A model generated the notes under the pieces. It was not told where the DNA came from. It saw only the letters and a program-made list of their open reading frames with translations, and made no database searches. Of a DNA stretch of 64,000 bases, positions 9,176-17,374 are shown piece after piece. The stretch spans positions 53,047-117,046 of the forward strand of contig SHVA01000003.1 in NCBI GenBank assembly GCA_009691195.1. The letters are read 5' to 3'. Position numbers and translations under genes: made by a program. This stretch comes from Solirubrobacterales bacterium (GTDB lineage: Bacteria > Actinomycetota > Thermoleophilia > Solirubrobacterales > 70-9). Each line of letters starts with the position of its first letter. The first letter of the stretch is position 1.

Positions 9176-11374
9176 GTGCCGATCGCCAAGGTAGAGCCGC
9201 TGCTTACGACCCGCAACGTGCAGGGCCCCTTCGACTACCGCCTCGGCGAGGGGATGGCCGAGGTCGGGGTCGGGAGCGTGCTCGTAGTGCCATTCGGCCG
9301 TCGCAGGGTGCTTGGCGTGGTCACGGGCCTCGCCGAGAGCAGCGAGGTTCCCGAGGGGCGGCTCGTCGAGCCGCTCGAGGCGCTCGACGCAGGGGTGCCC
9401 CCGGACCTGGTCGCGCTCGGCCTCTGGGCCGGGCGCGAGTACTGCTCGACCCCGGCGCGGGGCCTCGGCCTGGTGATGCCGCCCGGGATCGGGACCAGCG
9501 CCGACGCCCGCCGGGTCCGGCCCCTGGTCGAGCTCGAGGTCGAGGCCACCCCGGAGGGGCTGGCCGCGCTGACGGGGGAGGGGCGCCTGGGCTCGAGGCA
9601 GCGCGCGGCCCTGCGCGCGCTCGCGGCGGGCCCGCGTGGCGCGCGCTCCCTGGCCGCGGCGGCCGGCGCCGACCGGGCGGCGATCAGGCGGCTCGAGCAG
9701 CGCGGGTGGGTGGTGACGCGGGAGGTCGAGCGCCGTCGCGACGCGAGCGCCGCCCGCGTCGGCGCCGTCCCCGACGCCACGGTCGAGCTGACCGAGGCGC
9801 AGCGGGTCGCCACCGAGCGCCTCGCCGCCGCCCTCGACTCGGCCTCGGAGGGGAGCGGGGGAACGCAGCCACTATTGCTGCACGGAGTAACCGGATCCGG
9901 CAAGACCGAGGTCTACATGGAGGCCGCGCGGATGGCGCTCGAGCGGGGGCGCGGCGCGATCATGCTCGTCCCCGAGATCGCACTGACGCCGCAGACCGTG
10001 GGCCGGTTCCGCGAGCGCTTCGGAGACATCGTCGCGCTGCTGCACTCGAAGCTGGCCGCGGGGGCGCGCTACGACGAGTGGCGTCGCCTGCGCTCGGGTG
10101 AGGCCCGGATCTGCGTCGGCCCGCGCTCGGCGGTTTTCGCGCCCGTGGCCGACCTCGGCCTGCTCGTGATCGACGAGGAGCACGACTCTTCCTACAAGCA
10201 GGAGGGCGACCCCCGCTACGACGCTCGCGAGGTCGCCCTGGAGCGCTGCGCCCGATCCGGCGCCGTGCTGGTCGCCGGGACCGCAACGCCGCGGCCCGAG
10301 AGCTGGCGCGGGCTCGAACGGGTCACGCTTCCGGGCCGGGTTGACGGCAGGCGGCTGCCGCCGGTGGACGTCGTGGACATGCGCGGCGAGCGCGGGCCCT
10401 TCCACCGCCGCACCCTGGCCGCGTTCGGTGAGGTGACGAAGGCGCGCTCGAAGGCGATCCTGCTGATCAACCGGCGCGGCTGGGCGCCCCACCTCGCCTG
10501 CCGCTCCTGCGGGCACGCGTGGGAGTGCGGTGACTGCGACGTCTCGCTCGTGGTCCACGGCGGCGGCGGCGGGCTGCGTTGTCACCACTGCGGCCACTCC
10601 GAGGCCGCGCCGCAGGCGTGCCCGGACTGCGGCTCGGCGACGATCGCCCGGGTCGGGGCGGGGACACAGCGGATCGAGGCCGAGCTTGCGGAGCTGCTCG
10701 TGCCGCTGCCGGTCTTCCGGCTCGACTCCGACAGCTTGGGTGACGGCGCCCATGCGGGGGAGCTGCTGCGACGCTTCGACCGCGCCGAGTCCGGGGTACT
10801 GATCGGGACCCAGATGGTCGCGAAGGGCCACGACTTTCCCGAGGTGACCCTGGGGGTCGTGCTCGATGCCGACGCGACGCTGCGCTTCCCGGACTTCCGC
10901 GCAGAGGAGCGGACCTTCGCGCTGATCACCCAGCTCGCCGGGCGCAGCGGAAGGGGGAAGGCCGGGGGAAGGGTGCTGGTGCAGACGCTGGCCCCCGACG
11001 CCCCAAGCATTCGCCATGCGGCGCAGCACGACTCGGCCGGCTTCCTGGAGGGCGAGCTCGAGCGGCGCGAGGCGCTCGGCTACCCGCCCTTCTCGCACCT
11101 TGTCGAGGTGCTGTTCGCGGCGCGGGAGGAGACGCGCGTGGACGGCGCCGCGGCCCATGTTCGGGAGTTGCTCGCCGAGCGCCTGCCGGACGACGCGGAG
11201 CTGCTCGGCCCAGCGCCGCTGTTTCGGCGCCGCAACAGGCATCGCCGGCGCCTCTTGATCAAGGCCGCCAGGCGCGGCGTAACGGTGGACGCCGTGCGCG
11301 AGGCGGTGGCCGCGGCGGCTGGCTCGGCGCCCCTCCGCGAGGTCGCCTTTGCGGTGGACGTGGATCCCCAGTAG
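9176..11374 (+). CDS. priA: Primosomal protein N' (replication restart helicase PriA)
   Basis: 732 residues. Restarts stalled forks by loading the replicative helicase. Visible in order: N-terminal DNA-binding domain; helicase core with Walker A GVTGSGKTEVY (about residue 240), Walker B/DEAH-type box IDEEHDSSYKQ; a zinc region with CRSCGHAWECGDCD and CHHCG...CPDCGS (eight Cys in CxxC pairs); then helicase motifs GTQMVAKGHDFP and QLAGRSGRG. Many actinobacterial PriA proteins (Mycobacterium, Streptomyces) have lost the helicase motifs; this one keeps them. GTG start fixed by the TAGCCT box 8 nt upstream. First gene of priA-def-fmt. Confidence 0.95.
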   Translation: MPIAKVEPLLTTRNVQGPFDYRLGEGMAEVGVGSVLVVPFGRRRVLGVVTGLAESSEVPEGRLVEPLEALDAGVPPDLVALGLWAGREYCSTPARGLGLVMPPGIGTSADARRVRPLVELEVEATPEGLAALTGEGRLGSRQRAALRALAAGPRGARSLAAAAGADRAAIRRLEQRGWVVTREVERRRDASAARVGAVPDATVELTEAQRVATERLAAALDSASEGSGGTQPLLLHGVTGSGKTEVYMEAARMALERGRGAIMLVPEIALTPQTVGRFRERFGDIVALLHSKLAAGARYDEWRRLRSGEARICVGPRSAVFAPVADLGLLVIDEEHDSSYKQEGDPRYDAREVALERCARSGAVLVAGTATPRPESWRGLERVTLPGRVDGRRLPPVDVVDMRGERGPFHRRTLAAFGEVTKARSKAILLINRRGWAPHLACRSCGHAWECGDCDVSLVVHGGGGGLRCHHCGHSEAAPQACPDCGSATIARVGAGTQRIEAELAELLVPLPVFRLDSDSLGDGAHAGELLRRFDRAESGVLIGTQMVAKGHDFPEVTLGVVLDADATLRFPDFRAEERTFALITQLAGRSGRGKAGGRVLVQTLAPDAPSIRHAAQHDSAGFLEGELERREALGYPPFSHLVEVLFAAREETRVDGAAAHVRELLAERLPDDAELLGPAPLFRRRNRHRRRLLIKAARRGVTVDAVREAVAAAAGSAPLREVAFAVDVDPQ

Positions 11375-11402
11375 AGCCGCTTTGCGACCGGGCGGACGGG
11401 TC

Positions 11403-11408
11403 TAGACT
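11403..11408 (+). promoter_or_regulatory. -10 box, leaderless def
   Basis: TAGACT, then 7 nt, then the ATG of def at 11416. A TTGCGA at 11382-11387 could serve as -35 (15-nt spacing, short). Confidence 0.55.
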
Positions 11409-11415
11409 CGGGGCC

Positions 11416-12114
11416 ATGAGCGAGGAAACGACCGAGGATCTCGAGCTGGCGATCGATCACGGGCACGCCGGGGACGAGGACGGGCCGATCGAGACCTCGA
11501 GCCCTTCCGGGCTCGACGATGAGGCCCTTGCGCGCCGGGAGGCGGTTCTCGCCCAGGTGCTCAAGTTCGGCGACCCGGTGCTTCGCTCGGCCGCCTCGCG
11601 CGTGACCGAATTCAGCCCGGAGCTGGCGCACGACGCTGACCGGATGGTCGCGGTGATGCGCGCCGGCATCGGGGTCGGGCTCGCGGCCACCCAGCTGGGG
11701 ATCCTGAGGCGGATGCTCGTCTTCCAGGCCGGCGGCGACTCGCCCCCCTCGGTGCTCGTCAACCCCGAGATCGAGTGGGCCTCGGGAGGCGATTTGGTCA
11801 CCGCCGAGGAGGGCTGCCTCAGCCTGCCCGGCGTGATCGTCGAGGTCGAGCGGCCCCTCTTCGTCCGCGTCCGGGCCGCGAACGCGAGCGGCGAGCCGCT
11901 CTCGATCGAGGCGTCGGGCCTCGAGGCGCGGGTGATCCAGCACGAGATCGATCATCTCGACGGGGTCCTGATCTTCGACCGCACCGAGCGCGCCCAGCGC
12001 AAGGGGGCCCTGAAGGCCCTGCGCGAGGGCGGGACCTACGCTCCGCCGCGCGATGAGCCCGACGACGAGCCCCACACGGGCGAGCAGGCGGGCGACGCCG
12101 GCGAGCCCGAGTAG
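11416..12114 (+). CDS. def: Peptide deformylase
   Basis: Removes the N-formyl group from nascent proteins. 232 residues, longer than the usual 165-190 because of an acidic N-terminal extension of about 45 residues and a charged C-terminal tail. Catalytic motifs: motif 1 GVGLAATQLG (the family has GxGLAAPQ; here T replaces P, Gln is kept), motif 2 EEGCLSLPG with the metal-ligand Cys, motif 3 QHEIDHLDG with the HExxH metal site. Followed by fmt, the enzyme that adds the formyl group. Confidence 0.95.
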   Translation: MSEETTEDLELAIDHGHAGDEDGPIETSSPSGLDDEALARREAVLAQVLKFGDPVLRSAASRVTEFSPELAHDADRMVAVMRAGIGVGLAATQLGILRRMLVFQAGGDSPPSVLVNPEIEWASGGDLVTAEEGCLSLPGVIVEVERPLFVRVRAANASGEPLSIEASGLEARVIQHEIDHLDGVLIFDRTERAQRKGALKALREGGTYAPPRDEPDDEPHTGEQAGDAGEPE

Positions 12115-12127
12115 GCGCTCCCGCGCC

Positions 12128-13039
12128 TTGCGCACCGCCTACCTCGGCACCTCGGAGTTCGCCTCCGCCGTCCTCCGGCGGCTCGCCGACTCGCCCCATC
12201 GCCCGGCGCTCGTCGTGGCGCCGCCGGATCGCAAGCGCGGCCGCGGCCGGGCCATGTCGCCGCCTCCCGTCGCCGAGACGGCCCGCGAGCTGGGGCTCGA
12301 GCTGCTCCAGAGCGGGGACGTCAATCAGGAAGCGACCGTGGCCCGGATCCGCGAGTCGGGGCCCGAGGCACTCGCCGTCTGCGCCTTCGGGCAGCTGATC
12401 CGCGAGCCGCTGCTGAGCGACCACCCGATTCTCAACGTCCATCCCTCGCTGCTGCCCCGCTGGCGCGGCGCAGCGCCGATCGAGCGCGCGATCATGGCCG
12501 GCGACGCCGTCACGGGGGTGAGCATCATGCGACTCACCGAGGGGCTTGACTCGGGGCCCGTCGCGCTGGCCGGGGAGGTCCCGATCGGACCGCGTGAGGG
12601 ATACGCCGGGCTCGCGCCCCAGCTCGCCGAGCTGGGAGGCGAGCTGCTCGTCCGCGGCTTCGATTCGCTGGCGGAGGGCGAGCTCGACTTCGTCGAGCAG
12701 GATGATGCGGCGGCGACCTACGCGGAGAAGATCTCCGCGCAGGAAGGTCGCCTCGCCCCCGCCCGCCCCGCGGCCGAGCTCGAGCGAGTGGTGCGCGCCC
12801 TCAACCCCCATGTCGGCACCTTCGTCGAGCTCGATGGGGGCGGGCGCCTCGGAATCCGCGCCGCGTCGGCGCTGGCGGAAGGCCCCGAGGCCGGTTCCTT
12901 CGCCGAGTCGGACGGGGCGCTGCTGCTCGGCTGCGGGGAGGGGGCGCTCAGCCTCGAGCTCGTGCAGCCGCCCGGTGGCCGTCCGATGCAGGCGCGGGAC
13001 TTCTTGCGCGGCCACGCACTGCCTTCACGCGCCCTCTGA
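12128..13039 (+). CDS. fmt: Methionyl-tRNA formyltransferase
   Basis: Formylates Met-tRNA(fMet) using 10-formyl-THF. I place the start at TTG 12128, giving MRTAYLGTSEFASAVL, which matches the family N-terminus; an upstream in-frame ATG at 12053 would lie inside def and add low-complexity sequence. Motifs: NVHPSLLPRWRGAAPIERA (formyl-transfer site, Asn/His), GDAVTGVSIM and LDSGPV. About 303 residues, near the family length of 310-320, with a C-terminal OB-like domain. Directly downstream of def. Confidence 0.93.
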   Translation: MRTAYLGTSEFASAVLRRLADSPHRPALVVAPPDRKRGRGRAMSPPPVAETARELGLELLQSGDVNQEATVARIRESGPEALAVCAFGQLIREPLLSDHPILNVHPSLLPRWRGAAPIERAIMAGDAVTGVSIMRLTEGLDSGPVALAGEVPIGPREGYAGLAPQLAELGGELLVRGFDSLAEGELDFVEQDDAAATYAEKISAQEGRLAPARPAAELERVVRALNPHVGTFVELDGGGRLGIRAASALAEGPEAGSFAESDGALLLGCGEGALSLELVQPPGGRPMQARDFLRGHALPSRAL

Positions 13040-13047
13040 GGCGCCTG

Positions 13048-13053
13048 TACGAT
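13048..13053 (+). promoter_or_regulatory. -10 box deciding the start of the zinc-ribbon gene
   Basis: TACGAT ends 7 nt before the GTG at 13061 but only 1 nt before the GTG at 13055, favouring 13061 as start of a leaderless message. Confidence 0.5.
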
Positions 13054-13060
13054 CGTGTTC

Positions 13061-13366
13061 GTGGCTGGTGATACAGGCGAAGAGACCCCAGGCGCCGGCG
13101 ATCAGCCCTCAGCCGACGCCCGGCCCGAGCCCACCCCGGGCGAGGAGGGCGGCCCCGGCCGCCGCCCCGACTGCCCCGGCTGCGGCGAGCCCTGGCTTCG
13201 GCCCGCCCAGCTCCCAGGCCGGTTCGTCTGCGTCTACTGCCTGCGGCGCTACGAGCTGGTCTCACAGTGCCCCAATTGCGGCGAGCACCAGACGATCGCC
13301 CGGATGAGCCGCACCGAGGACATGCAGTGCCAACACTGCGGCGACTCGATGCTCAGAAGCATCTAG
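13061..13366 (+). CDS. Small zinc-ribbon protein
   Basis: 101 residues. The first 35 are acidic and Pro/Gly-rich, probably disordered. The rest holds four CxxC knuckles: CPGC, CVYC, CPNC and CQHC, consistent with two zinc ribbons, ending CGDSMLRSI. I do not recognise a named family. It sits between fmt and rpe, apparently with its own promoter. A nucleic-acid- or protein-binding role is plausible but only inferred from the zinc knuckles. Confidence 0.75.
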   Translation: MAGDTGEETPGAGDQPSADARPEPTPGEEGGPGRRPDCPGCGEPWLRPAQLPGRFVCVYCLRRYELVSQCPNCGEHQTIARMSRTEDMQCQHCGDSMLRSI

Positions 13367-13395
13367 CGGCGCCCATTCGCGGCCGCCTGCTCGCG

Positions 13396-13401
13396 TACAG
13401 T
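13396..13401 (+). promoter_or_regulatory. Candidate -10 box of rpe
   Basis: TACAGT followed by 10 nt and the ATG at 13412, implying a leader of only about three bases. Confidence 0.4.
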
Positions 13402-13411
13402 CCTCAGCCTG

Positions 13412-14101
13412 ATGTCGGCTGACGCGCGCCACGAGCTTTTCAGGGGACGCCGGGTGGCGCCCTCGATCCTCTCCTCGGACTTCGCCCGCCTCGGCGAGCA
13501 GGTTGCCGAGGTGATGGCAGCCGGCGCGCGGCTGATCCACGTGGACGTGATGGACGGGCACTTCGTCCCGCCAATCACGATCGGGCCGCTGATCGCGGGC
13601 GCGATCGCCGACCAGGTGCATGACGCCGGCGGCGCGATCGACGTGCACCTGATGATCGAGCGGCCCGAGAACCAGATCGAGGAGTTCGCCAAGGCCGGCG
13701 CCGATTGCATCAGCTTCCACCAGGAGGCGACCCCGCACGCCAACCGCACCCTGTCGGCGATCCGCGAGCTCGGCTGCCTAGCCGGACTCGCCCTCAACCC
13801 CGGCACCTCGGTGGATGCCGCCGCCGAGCTGGACGACTCCGTTGACGTGCTGCTCTGCATGACCGTGAACCCTGGCTGGGGTGGCCAGCCGTTCATCGAC
13901 TCCTCGCCCGGCAAGGTCCAGCGCCTGCGCACCGAGCTGGGCAAGCCCGCGATCGAGGTGGATGGCGGCATCGATCCGTCCACGGCCCTGAGCGTCGCCG
14001 ACGCCGGCGCCAGCCTGTTCGTGGCCGGCTCGGCCATCTTCGGCGCCGACGAACCCGCAGCGGCCTACGCCGCTATTGCTGCGGCTGCCAAAGCGGACTA
14101 G
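13412..14101 (+). CDS. rpe: Ribulose-phosphate 3-epimerase
   Basis: Interconverts ribulose-5-phosphate and xylulose-5-phosphate in the pentose phosphate pathway. 229 residues, TIM barrel. Motifs: VAPSILSSDFARLGEQ, HVDVMDGHFVPPITIGP (metal-binding His/Asp), DVHLMIERPE, TVNPGWGGQPFI, IEVDGGID and FVAGSAIFG. The ribulose product of this pathway feeds ribBA further along. Its 3' end overlaps the 3' end of the convergent antiporter gene by 29 nt (14073-14101). Confidence 0.96.
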   Translation: MSADARHELFRGRRVAPSILSSDFARLGEQVAEVMAAGARLIHVDVMDGHFVPPITIGPLIAGAIADQVHDAGGAIDVHLMIERPENQIEEFAKAGADCISFHQEATPHANRTLSAIRELGCLAGLALNPGTSVDAAAELDDSVDVLLCMTVNPGWGGQPFIDSSPGKVQRLRTELGKPAIEVDGGIDPSTALSVADAGASLFVAGSAIFGADEPAAAYAAIAAAAKAD

Positions 14102-15887
14102 CCGGCGCGTTCAGCACCCCGGCAACCTCCTGCCACCAGGACCGCTCGGCGCTGCTCTCGGCGCGGGCCACCCGGCGGGCGCACCAGTCGGCGAGCTGGC
14201 GGCGGCCGCCGATGGCGATCACGCTTTCCCCGCTGATCGCGTAGCGGCCGTCGGCCAGCACCACGAGGGCGCCTCCCGCGTCCCTGCGGGTGCGGAGCCG
14301 GCTGACGACGTCGATCCCCTCGAGCATCTGCGGCTTGTTGGCGTCGCCATCAGCGTCCCTGGTCGGGCGGACCTTGAAGATCTGCGGAGAGCTGCGGGGT
14401 GCGAGTGCCGGGCGCGGAGGGTCGTCGATCGGCCCGCGGCGCCAGCGCTCGGTCAGCTCGGAGACCTGGTCGCGCGCCTTCGCCCTGACCAGGATGTGCA
14501 GTTCATCGCCGGCCTCGATCTCGGTCGATCCGCGCGGGGGGATCGCGGCGCCGCCGCGGACGATGACGTTGACCAGCGCGTCCCTCGGCAGCCCCAGGTC
14601 CCGCACGGGGCGGCCGACGATAGCCGCGGCGGGGTCCACCTGGTAGGCGATCACATCGCTGCCCAGGCGGCGGATCGTCCCGCTCTCGACCAGGGGCTTC
14701 GGCAGCGCCGGCTCCTTGGTCGTCAGGTGCAGTCGGCGCGCCAGTGGCTCGAAGCTGGCCCCCTGGACCAGGGTCGATGTGACCACCACGAAGAAGATGA
14801 TGTTGAAGATCTCGCCGCCCTCCTCGATCCCGGCGAGCACCGGGAAGGTGGCGAGCCAGATCGGGATCGCGCCGCGCAGCCCGGCCCAGCCCAGCATCAG
14901 GCGTTCGGGCATCGTGAAATGGCCGGGGAAGCTCGCGAGCACGGCGCCGAGCGGCCGGGCGATGAACATGAGCACGGCCGAGATCAGCAGGCCCTTGCCG
15001 GCGACGTCCACCAGGCCGCTGGGGAAGACCAGCAGTCCCAGCAGGAAGAAGAGCGAGATCTGGGCGACCCAGCTCAGCCCCTCGTGGAAGGCGACCATCG
15101 TGCGGCGCCCGGGTATGGCGCCCGTCCCCAGCAACAGCGCGGCGATGTAGACCGCGAGGAAGCCCGAGCCGTGGACCACCTCGGCGGCGCCGTAGCTGAT
15201 CGCGGCCGTGGCCATCGAGGCGACGGGGTAGAGGCCGGCGGTCGGGTAGTTGAGGCGCTGGAACGCGCCCCGCGCGAGCAGCCCGATCCCGACGCCCAAC
15301 ACGGCGCCGACGGCGAGCTTGATCCCGAGCTCCCCGGCCATGTCCCAGACTCCGAAGCCCGGCTCCTCGATCCAGGAGATGAAGCCGGTGACCAGCAGCA
15401 GCGCGACCGGGTCGTTGAAGCCGGACTCGCCCTCGAGCGTGCGGGCGAGCTTGCGCCGCAGGTTCGACCCCCGCAGCACCGCGAAGATCGCCGCCGAGTC
15501 GGTGGCGGCTACGGCGGAGCCGAGGATCAGGCCCTCGAAAGTGGTGAGGTCGAAGAGCCAGGTCGCGGCGAGGCCCGTGACGGCGGCCGTGACCAGCGTG
15601 CCGATGGTCGCCAGCGAGATCGCGGTCGGCAGCACCGGGCGGATCTCCTTCCAGCCGGCGGTGAGCCCACCCTCGAACAGGATCAGCACCAGGCCGATGG
15701 TGCCGAGGGTGCGGGTCAGCTCGACGTTCTTGAACTCGACCCCGACCGGCCCCTCGGACCCGACGAGCATTCCGAGGCCCAGGAAGAGCAGCAGCCCAGG
15801 CACCCTGACGCGGTCGGCCAGCAGCGCGGCGGCGATCCCGGCCGCGAGCAGCGCGCCGGCCACGAGAATCAGCTGTGCGTCCGTCAA
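14073..15887 (-). CDS. CPA1-type cation/proton antiporter with RCK-C domain
   Basis: 604 residues. About 12-13 membrane helices fill residues 1-395; the conserved Na+/H+ exchanger core is visible (LILFEGGLTAGWKEI; AVAATDSAAIFAVLRG; GESGFNDPVALLLV with the ND motif of the transport site). A cytoplasmic TrkA-C/RCK-C-like domain follows (about 410-485: VDPAAAIVGRPVRDLGLP...AGDELHILVR). This architecture is that of K+/H+ antiporters of the NhaP2/CvrA group; the transported ion cannot be read from sequence. The TTG start overlaps the stop of the flippase gene (TTGA), so the two are coupled. Confidence 0.9.
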   Translation of the reverse strand: MTDAQLILVAGALLAAGIAAALLADRVRVPGLLLFLGLGMLVGSEGPVGVEFKNVELTRTLGTIGLVLILFEGGLTAGWKEIRPVLPTAISLATIGTLVTAAVTGLAATWLFDLTTFEGLILGSAVAATDSAAIFAVLRGSNLRRKLARTLEGESGFNDPVALLLVTGFISWIEEPGFGVWDMAGELGIKLAVGAVLGVGIGLLARGAFQRLNYPTAGLYPVASMATAAISYGAAEVVHGSGFLAVYIAALLLGTGAIPGRRTMVAFHEGLSWVAQISLFFLLGLLVFPSGLVDVAGKGLLISAVLMFIARPLGAVLASFPGHFTMPERLMLGWAGLRGAIPIWLATFPVLAGIEEGGEIFNIIFFVVVTSTLVQGASFEPLARRLHLTTKEPALPKPLVESGTIRRLGSDVIAYQVDPAAAIVGRPVRDLGLPRDALVNVIVRGGAAIPPRGSTEIEAGDELHILVRAKARDQVSELTERWRRGPIDDPPRPALAPRSSPQIFKVRPTRDADGDANKPQMLEGIDVVSRLRTRRDAGGALVVLADGRYAISGESVIAIGGRRQLADWCARRVARAESSAERSWWQEVAGVLNAPASPLWQPQQ

Positions 15888-17284
15888 TTCGCCTCGTCGG
15901 CGGCGGCCAGCTGCAACTCCATCTCATCGGTGGAGCCGGGCTTGACCGCGTCCCCTGGGTGGACGTGCGGGCGGCGGTAGATCGCGTAGAGCAGGCCGGA
16001 GAGCAGGAGCGCCGCCCCGAGGTAGCCCAGCTCCACCCGCAGGAACTCGTCGGAGATGACCGGGACGAGGGTCCAGAGGATGAAGGCGATCGCGCAGGCG
16101 ACCCAGCGGGTCGCGGCTCGCCGGGCCTGCCCCTGGGCCAGCGCTGCCTGGTTCAGCGTCGCCGCCGAGAGGTAGAAGCCCATGCCGACGCTGACGATCA
16201 CCAGGTCGAGGCGCTCGTAGGAGAACTTGTCGCCGAAGGCGACCTGCATCAGCTTCGGCCCCGCGATCAGCATCGCCACCACGGCCAGCGCAGCGAAGCC
16301 GGCGATCGCCTGCAGCGTGACCCGCACCGAGGCGCGGAAGTCCTGCCCGTTGTCATCGGAGTTGAGCCGCGTGAGGTGCGGCAGCAGCGCCGTCTGCACG
16401 GCCTGGAACAGGAGCAGCGGGGCACGGGCGACCATCAGGATGTTGAAGATGAAGCCGGCGGCCGCGGCCCCCGCGCTCGCTGAGATCAGCAGCGGGCCCG
16501 CGTTGAGGAATGTCTGCTCGCTGAGCATGATCAGGAAGACGGCGCCGGCGAAGCCACCCCCGCGCGCGAGGCTGAAGTCCGACTCCGGGGGGGGCCCGTC
16601 GTCGGGGTCGCCGCCGGCCGCGGGCGCTGTGGCCTCCGAGCCCCGGGTGAGGAACGCGAACGGCACCACGATCAGGGAGAGGGTGGGAGCCGCGACGATC
16701 CCCATCGCCACCACCGACTGACCGCTCGCGATCCCGATCGCGACGGCGAGCGGGAACGCCGTCCGCGCCACCGACTCCGAGATGATCAGCAGCGCGTAGA
16801 GGGTCGTCCTGTGGCTCCCGGCGAGGAAGCCCCTGGCGAAGTAGCTGGCGCCGTAGGCCGCCACGGCCCCCAGCCCGATCCAGTAGAGGCTGGTATTGCC
16901 GTTGAGCAGGCCGTCCTGGAGCGGGCCCCGCAGCAGCAGCGCCACGGCGATGAACCCGACCGAGACTGCGAACTGGATCGTGGCCGCAACGCGCACCGGG
17001 CGCGCGATCGGGATCCCGCCGGCGAGGTGGTCGGAGATCGTTCGCGACAGCAGCTGCTCGACGGGCCGCTGGAGCGTCGAGACGGTGATGAAGACGGCCG
17101 ACCAGAGGATCGCGATCTCGCCGTACTGGTCCTTGGAGAGCTCGTGGGAGGCGAGCGCGAAGTAGAGGTAGGTGATCAGCCCCGTGATGCCGACCCCGAT
17201 CGAGAGCAGGCTCGCGCGCCGCCCGTAGTCGGCCGCCTCGCTCGGGCCCTCGGCCTCGGCGGCCTTGTCGGGAACCTGGCTCAT
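15884..17284 (-). CDS. Polysaccharide (Wzx-like) flippase, MATE/MVF superfamily
   Basis: 466 residues with about 12-14 hydrophobic helices and short basic loops; starts GRRASLLSIGVGITGLITYLYFALASHELS, the usual N-terminus of oligosaccharide/lipopolysaccharide flippases. Charged cytoplasmic insert (about residues 208-235, rich in D/P). It likely flips a lipid-linked glycan. A minus-strand TAGGCT (17300-17295) ends 10 nt before the ATG. Which glycan is handled cannot be told; no glycosyltransferase genes lie nearby. Confidence 0.8.
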   Translation of the reverse strand: MSQVPDKAAEAEGPSEAADYGRRASLLSIGVGITGLITYLYFALASHELSKDQYGEIAILWSAVFITVSTLQRPVEQLLSRTISDHLAGGIPIARPVRVAATIQFAVSVGFIAVALLLRGPLQDGLLNGNTSLYWIGLGAVAAYGASYFARGFLAGSHRTTLYALLIISESVARTAFPLAVAIGIASGQSVVAMGIVAAPTLSLIVVPFAFLTRGSEATAPAAGGDPDDGPPPESDFSLARGGGFAGAVFLIMLSEQTFLNAGPLLISASAGAAAAGFIFNILMVARAPLLLFQAVQTALLPHLTRLNSDDNGQDFRASVRVTLQAIAGFAALAVVAMLIAGPKLMQVAFGDKFSYERLDLVIVSVGMGFYLSAATLNQAALAQGQARRAATRWVACAIAFILWTLVPVISDEFLRVELGYLGAALLLSGLLYAIYRRPHVHPGDAVKPGSTDEMELQLAAADEAN

Positions 17285-17324
17285 CGAATCGACAAGCCTA
17301 GGTGGCCGGGTCCTGGGGGAGGGG

Positions 17325-17351
17325 TACTATCCTGGTTGACTGACCAGTCAA
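17325..17351 (+). promoter_or_regulatory. ribD promoter with palindromic operator
   Basis: A -10-like TACTAT (17325-17330) is followed at once by a perfect inverted repeat TTGACTG-AC-CAGTCAA (17336-17351), which would cover the transcription start. Its size and symmetry resemble TetR-family operators. A Shine-Dalgarno AAGAGGTGA follows at 17361-17369. No FMN riboswitch is recognisable in the 90-nt leader region. Confidence 0.6.
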
Positions 17352-17374
17352 TTGGCCGGCAAGAGGTGACGCGA

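Noticed and set aside
14076..15980. Plus-strand frame opposite the antiporter
   Set aside because: Hydrophilic, repetitive composition from reading membrane-protein codons in reverse; the antiporter has clear motifs.
16811..17374. In-frame N-terminal extension of ribD
   Set aside because: It runs antisense through the flippase and the promoter/operator region and has no similarity; RibD starts at 17375 behind a good ribosome site.
17285..17374. FMN riboswitch upstream of ribD
   Set aside because: The region is only 90 nt and holds a palindrome, a -10 and an RBS; none of the conserved FMN-aptamer segments could be found.
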